This document shows positions 61,072 to 64,000 of a stretch of DNA of 64,000 nt, piece by piece. Both the position numbers and the translations under genes were made by a program. How positions within the stretch are numbered: position 1 is the stretch's first letter; each line of letters starts with the position of its first letter. Source of the DNA: JAKQIM01 sp029557965 (lineage in GTDB: Bacteria; Chloroflexota; Anaerolineae; Anaerolineales; UBA4823); NCBI GenBank assembly GCA_035341015.1, contig DAOQUL010000004.1, positions 1 to 64,000 on the forward strand, written 5' to 3'. The notes beneath the pieces are model-generated. The model worked only from the letters and a program-made list of their open reading frames with translations, did no database searches and was not told where the DNA came from.

Positions 61072-61806
61072 CTATTGGCCGCCGTTGGCCAGGGCTTCCT
61101 GGATGGCAGCATCGATATTTTCATAGGTGGGCACAAAACCAGGAGCCACAGCCTGCCCATTGACAAAGACCGCCGGCGTTCCGGTCACGTTCATCTGACC
61201 GCCCAGCTCAACATCCTGGTTGATCTGCCCTGCATAGCGGTTTTCTTCAAAACATGCTTTGAAATCCGTCATGTTGAGCTCTAAAGCATCTGCCAAAGAC
61301 AACAAAAACTTGTCAGAAAAAGCTCCCGTATTTTCGCCGGCCCAATTGGCATAAATCATATCGTGGTAGTTCCAGAACTGCCCCTGCTCTAGGGCACACA
61401 TGCTGGCGTTAGCCGCCTGGTCAGACTCTTTCACCAGTGCATTGTCATCGAGGAAAGGGAAATGCCGGAAAATAAAATACACCTGCCCATTGGCAACATA
61501 GTCGCTCTCGAGCAAGAGGGGTTCTGCCTCGGCGGCAAAGCGCTTGCAAGCAGAACACTGAAAATCTGAGAACACTTCGACCACCACCGGCGCATTCGGA
61601 TCGCCCACGGCCTTACCATCTGCCAGGGGCATTTCGCGCGGGGTGATCATGGTGATGGGCTTAAATGCGTCAACGATCGCAGGCAAGCTGAACACCAACA
61701 CAAGTAACAATAAAATTCCACCGATGGTCAAGAAAGTTCGCATGCGCTGCTCACGTTGGCGGCGCAGGCGCTGCTCTTTTACGTCCATACGTTTTGTAGT
61801 ACTCAT
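61072..61806 (-). CDS. Membrane-anchored DsbA-like thiol oxidoreductase
   Basis: 244 residues from ATG 61806 (GGAG eight bases upstream). An Arg-rich cytoplasmic head, one membrane segment (about 26-48), then a thioredoxin fold with FSDFQCSACKRFAAEAEPLL (CxxC), an inserted helical part and VTGTPAVFVNGQAVAPGFVP (cis-Pro). It would form or move disulfides outside the cell. Not next to a VKOR or DsbB gene here. Similar to BdbD-type proteins. Confidence 0.9.
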   Translation of the reverse strand: MSTTKRMDVKEQRLRRQREQRMRTFLTIGGILLLLVLVFSLPAIVDAFKPITMITPREMPLADGKAVGDPNAPVVVEVFSDFQCSACKRFAAEAEPLLLESDYVANGQVYFIFRHFPFLDDNALVKESDQAANASMCALEQGQFWNYHDMIYANWAGENTGAFSDKFLLSLADALELNMTDFKACFEENRYAGQINQDVELGGQMNVTGTPAVFVNGQAVAPGFVPTYENIDAAIQEALANGGQ

Positions 61807-61864
61807 AATCAACACTCCTGATGTGGTTTTTAACGGTCATCCATTTTGCCACGATCACCGCGGT

Positions 61865-61893
61865 TTGTCCAGAGAAAAGTTTCCAGGTATAAT
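61865..61893 (+). promoter_or_regulatory. Sigma70-type promoter of the nucleotidyltransferase gene
   Basis: TTGTCC at 61865 and TATAAT at 61888-61893 with 17-base spacing. Start near 61900, about 50 bases before TTG 61949. Confidence 0.58.
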
Positions 61894-61948
61894 ACCGGTA
61901 ACGATCGGGAAACAAAAACAGCCCTATCATGCTCTCGGAGAGAAACCC

Positions 61949-62959
61949 TTGGCTAAACCAACCTTAAAAATCGTCATTCCTATGGCCGGTTTTGGGACGC
62001 GCTTGCGCCCCCATACCTGGAGCCGGCCAAAACAGCTGCTGCGCATGGCTGGCAAAGCTGTGTTGGATCACGTGTTAGACACCTTCAAGACCTTGCCCGA
62101 TCCCGCGAACGTAGAATATATCTTCATCGTTGGTTACCTGGGCGACAAGATTGAAGCCCACATGAAAGAGAAGCACCCCGATTTCAAGGTGACCTACATC
62201 GAGCAAACCGAGATGCGCGGCCAATCGCATGCCATCGCCCTGGCGCGCCAGCACTTACACGGCCCGATGTTGATGGTCTTTGCCGATACCCTGCTCGAAA
62301 CCGACCTGTCTTTCTTATCAAATGAGGAGGCCGGAGGGGTGGCCTGGATCAAACCGGTGCCAGATCCGCGCCGTTTTGGGGTGGCAGTGCTGGGGCAAGA
62401 TGGCTGGGTGACGCGCCTGGTTGAAAAGCCCCAAGAGATGGACAATAACCTGGCAGTGGTTGGCTTCTATTACTTCCAAGAATCCGAAAAGCTGATCGCG
62501 GCCATTGACGAACAGATCGCCCGCAACATTCAGCTCAAGGGCGAGTTCTTCCTGGCTGACGCCATCAATATCATGCTCGAACGCGGCCTGAGGATGCGCA
62601 CGAAGAACGTAGACGTATGGTTAGATGCCGGCACCTCGCAAGACCTGCTCAGCACAAACCGCTACCTATTGGAAAATGGGCAGGATAACAGCGCAGAGGC
62701 AGCCCGCCCGAACGTGGTCATCATTCCGCCCATCTATATCCACCCCACGGCAACCGTCGAATACTCGGTCATTGGGCCCTATACCACCATCGGTAAAGGC
62801 TGCCACATCCAGGGCTGCATTGCCCGCAACGCCATCGTGGATGATGGTGCCCAGGTGCTAGACGTCATCATGGAAGATTCGCTCATCGGCCGCGAGGCGC
62901 ACATCCAGCGCCGTCCCTCTGTTATCAACGTGGGCGATCAAACAGCGCTTTCTCTGTAA
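61949..62959 (+). CDS. Sugar-phosphate nucleotidyltransferase with left-handed beta-helix tail
   Basis: 336 residues from TTG 61949 (GGAG eight bases upstream), since homologues begin with LKIVIPMAGFGTRLRPHTWS. NTP_transferase domain (about 1-235: FGTRLRP, VFADTLLETDL, FGVAVLGQDGWVTRLVEKP, DVWLDAGTSQDLLSTNRYLL) and a hexapeptide-repeat end (about 250-330: YIHPTATVEYSVIGPYTTIG, IARNAIVDDGAQVLDVIMED). This layout suits glucose-1-phosphate thymidylyl- or mannose-1-phosphate guanylyltransferases of archaeal/Chloroflexota type. It produces a nucleotide sugar; which one is not readable. Confidence 0.86.
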   Translation: MAKPTLKIVIPMAGFGTRLRPHTWSRPKQLLRMAGKAVLDHVLDTFKTLPDPANVEYIFIVGYLGDKIEAHMKEKHPDFKVTYIEQTEMRGQSHAIALARQHLHGPMLMVFADTLLETDLSFLSNEEAGGVAWIKPVPDPRRFGVAVLGQDGWVTRLVEKPQEMDNNLAVVGFYYFQESEKLIAAIDEQIARNIQLKGEFFLADAINIMLERGLRMRTKNVDVWLDAGTSQDLLSTNRYLLENGQDNSAEAARPNVVIIPPIYIHPTATVEYSVIGPYTTIGKGCHIQGCIARNAIVDDGAQVLDVIMEDSLIGREAHIQRRPSVINVGDQTALSL

Positions 62960-63059
62960 ATAATTCTGAGCTGGCCAAATGCCAATCAGAGCACGTCTCT
63001 AAAGAATTTGCCTGTTATGCCGCAGGCCCAAAAATCTAAAACCTAGAAAAGGAGAGCAA

Positions 63060-64000
63060 ATGAATTCGAAGTACCTGGCACAACACGTAATCGGCCTCAA
63101 GCCATCTGGAATCCGGAAGTTCTTTGATATTGTTGCGACCATGAAAGATGTTGTTTCGCTAGGCATTGGTGAGCCAGACTTCACCACGCCCGAACCCATT
63201 ATCGAGGCGGGCATCCGTTCGCTGCACCAGGGAGAAACCCACTATACATCGAATGCGGGGTTGATTGAACTGCGCCAGGCGGTTGTCGAACACCTTCATC
63301 GCCTGTATGGGGTCACCTATGATCCCAAGGAAGAGGTTGTCATCACGGTAGGTGTATCTGAAGCACTCTACCTGACCATGACCGCCATCCTTAACCCCGG
63401 GGAAGAAGTGATCATTCCCACCCCCTGCTTTGTATCTTACCAGGCAGAGGTTACCCTGGCAGGCGGCAAAGCCATTGAAGTGCCAACTTATGCCGAAGAT
63501 AGTTTCCAGCTTCGCCCTCAGGCCTTAAAAGATGCCATCACACCGCACACAAAAGCCATTCTGTTAAATTACCCCAATAACCCCACCGGTGCGGTGTACA
63601 CGCGTGAAGTGCTGTTAGAGATTGCTCGTATCGCCGAAGAACACGATCTACTGGTTATCTCAGACGAGGTTTACGACCAGCTTGTCTACGGTATTCAGCA
63701 TGTTTGTTTTGCCTCTCTGCCCGGCATGCAGGCTCGCACGATTCTGCTGGGTGGATTTTCCAAGAACTATGCCATGACCGGCTGGCGTGCCGGCTATGCC
63801 GCCGGGCCCAGCGAGATCATCAAGGGCCTGGTACGCATCCACCAATACACCATTATGTCGGCCCCCACCATGTCGCAGGTGGCTTGCATCGAAGCGCTGA
63901 AAAACTGCGACAAGTTTGTCGTTGAGATGCGGGAAGAATATGATCGGCGGCGCAAGCTGATCGTGGGCGGGCTCAACCAGCTTGGCCTGACCACCTTCGA
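63060..64000 (+). CDS. Class I/II PLP aminotransferase, C-terminus off the window
   Basis: ATG 63060 follows AGGAG; about 313 residues are seen. AspC-like fold: LGIGEPDFTTPEPIIEAG, THYTSNAGLIELRQAV, LNYPNNPTGAVY, VISDEVYDQLVYG and the Schiff-base lysine in LLGGFSKNYAMTGWRAGYAA. It transfers amino groups to or from 2-oxo acids, using PLP, in the cytoplasm; aspartate, alanine or aromatic amino acid specificity cannot be decided. Only the last small-domain segment is missing. Confidence 0.9.
   Translation, partial: MNSKYLAQHVIGLKPSGIRKFFDIVATMKDVVSLGIGEPDFTTPEPIIEAGIRSLHQGETHYTSNAGLIELRQAVVEHLHRLYGVTYDPKEEVVITVGVSEALYLTMTAILNPGEEVIIPTPCFVSYQAEVTLAGGKAIEVPTYAEDSFQLRPQALKDAITPHTKAILLNYPNNPTGAVYTREVLLEIARIAEEHDLLVISDEVYDQLVYGIQHVCFASLPGMQARTILLGGFSKNYAMTGWRAGYAAGPSEIIKGLVRIHQYTIMSAPTMSQVACIEALKNCDKFVVEMREEYDRRRKLIVGGLNQLGLTTF

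Noticed and set aside
1..64000. tRNA, rRNA, CRISPR arrays, prophage or insertion sequences
   Set aside because: No cloverleaf, rRNA stretch, spaced repeat array, integrase or transposase was recognised by reading; a covariance search would be needed for certainty.

Overview
This window looks like a contig (with one scaffold gap) from a member of the Chloroflexota, most probably class Anaerolineae. That is inferred from gene content, not from a marker gene: Thr/Pro-rich linkers in cell-wall proteins, a LuxR-HTH/transmembrane/Kelch protein, tandem DarA-like proteins, ChvE-type sugar ABC genes, and many start codons 6-9 bases after a -10 box. No rRNA, tRNA, CRISPR array, transposase or phage gene was seen.

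1-24.5 kb is a surface-glycan locus. A minus-strand block (1-10.2 kb) carries a GT-C-like membrane protein (cut by the left edge), a polyprenyl-phosphate sugar transferase, a hexapeptide acyltransferase, a GT4, an O-antigen-ligase/polymerase-like protein, a GT-B-like protein, a Wzx-type flippase and a TPR protein. A divergent plus-strand operon (10.3-19.6 kb) behind a near-consensus promoter carries nonulosonic-acid genes (NeuA/NeuB/NeuC-like, GNAT, DegT-like, FemAB-like, CBS-nucleotidyltransferase, LegB) and a second flippase. The LegB plus PtmE-like pair points to a legionaminic-type acid rather than plain sialic acid. It is followed by a secreted clan-GH-A-like glycosidase broken by a 100-N gap, the HTH-TM-Kelch protein, a lipoprotein and an abundant-looking secreted repeat protein.

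24.6-32.1 kb is a second minus-strand glycan/lipid-carrier block: LPG-synthase-like membrane protein, two methyltransferases, GT4, 867-aa-class membrane protein and DPM-like GT2. 32.1-51.7 kb is mostly housekeeping and cell wall: PiT phosphate transporter, a degenerate DNA-methylase-like protein, a class A PBP, MaoC protein, a PII-like protein coupled to a CPA2 antiporter, a GH63-like hydrolase, two DarA-like proteins, PRPP synthase, an AMMECR1 protein, an amidase with two L,D-transpeptidases, a LURP-one-like protein, a thioredoxin-TPR protein and a small zinc ribbon.

51.8-61.0 kb holds the most unusual system. A ChvE/MmsA/MmsB-type sugar ABC transporter (61.0 kb end) sits beside a protein that fuses an ABC nucleotide-binding domain, with its catalytic motifs altered, to a HisKA_3/HATPase histidine kinase, and a REC-HTH-REC response regulator. 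The regulator is divergent from the transporter operon, and the shared intergenic region has three phased AGGGG repeats just upstream of a TTGCTG-17-TATAAT promoter. The substrate-binding lipoprotein contains a 1,013-bp tandem duplication with a single visible base difference. The simplest hypothesis is that the kinase reads transporter state through its ABC domain and controls the operon. The window ends with a DsbA-like protein, a sugar nucleotidyltransferase and a class I aminotransferase cut by the right edge.
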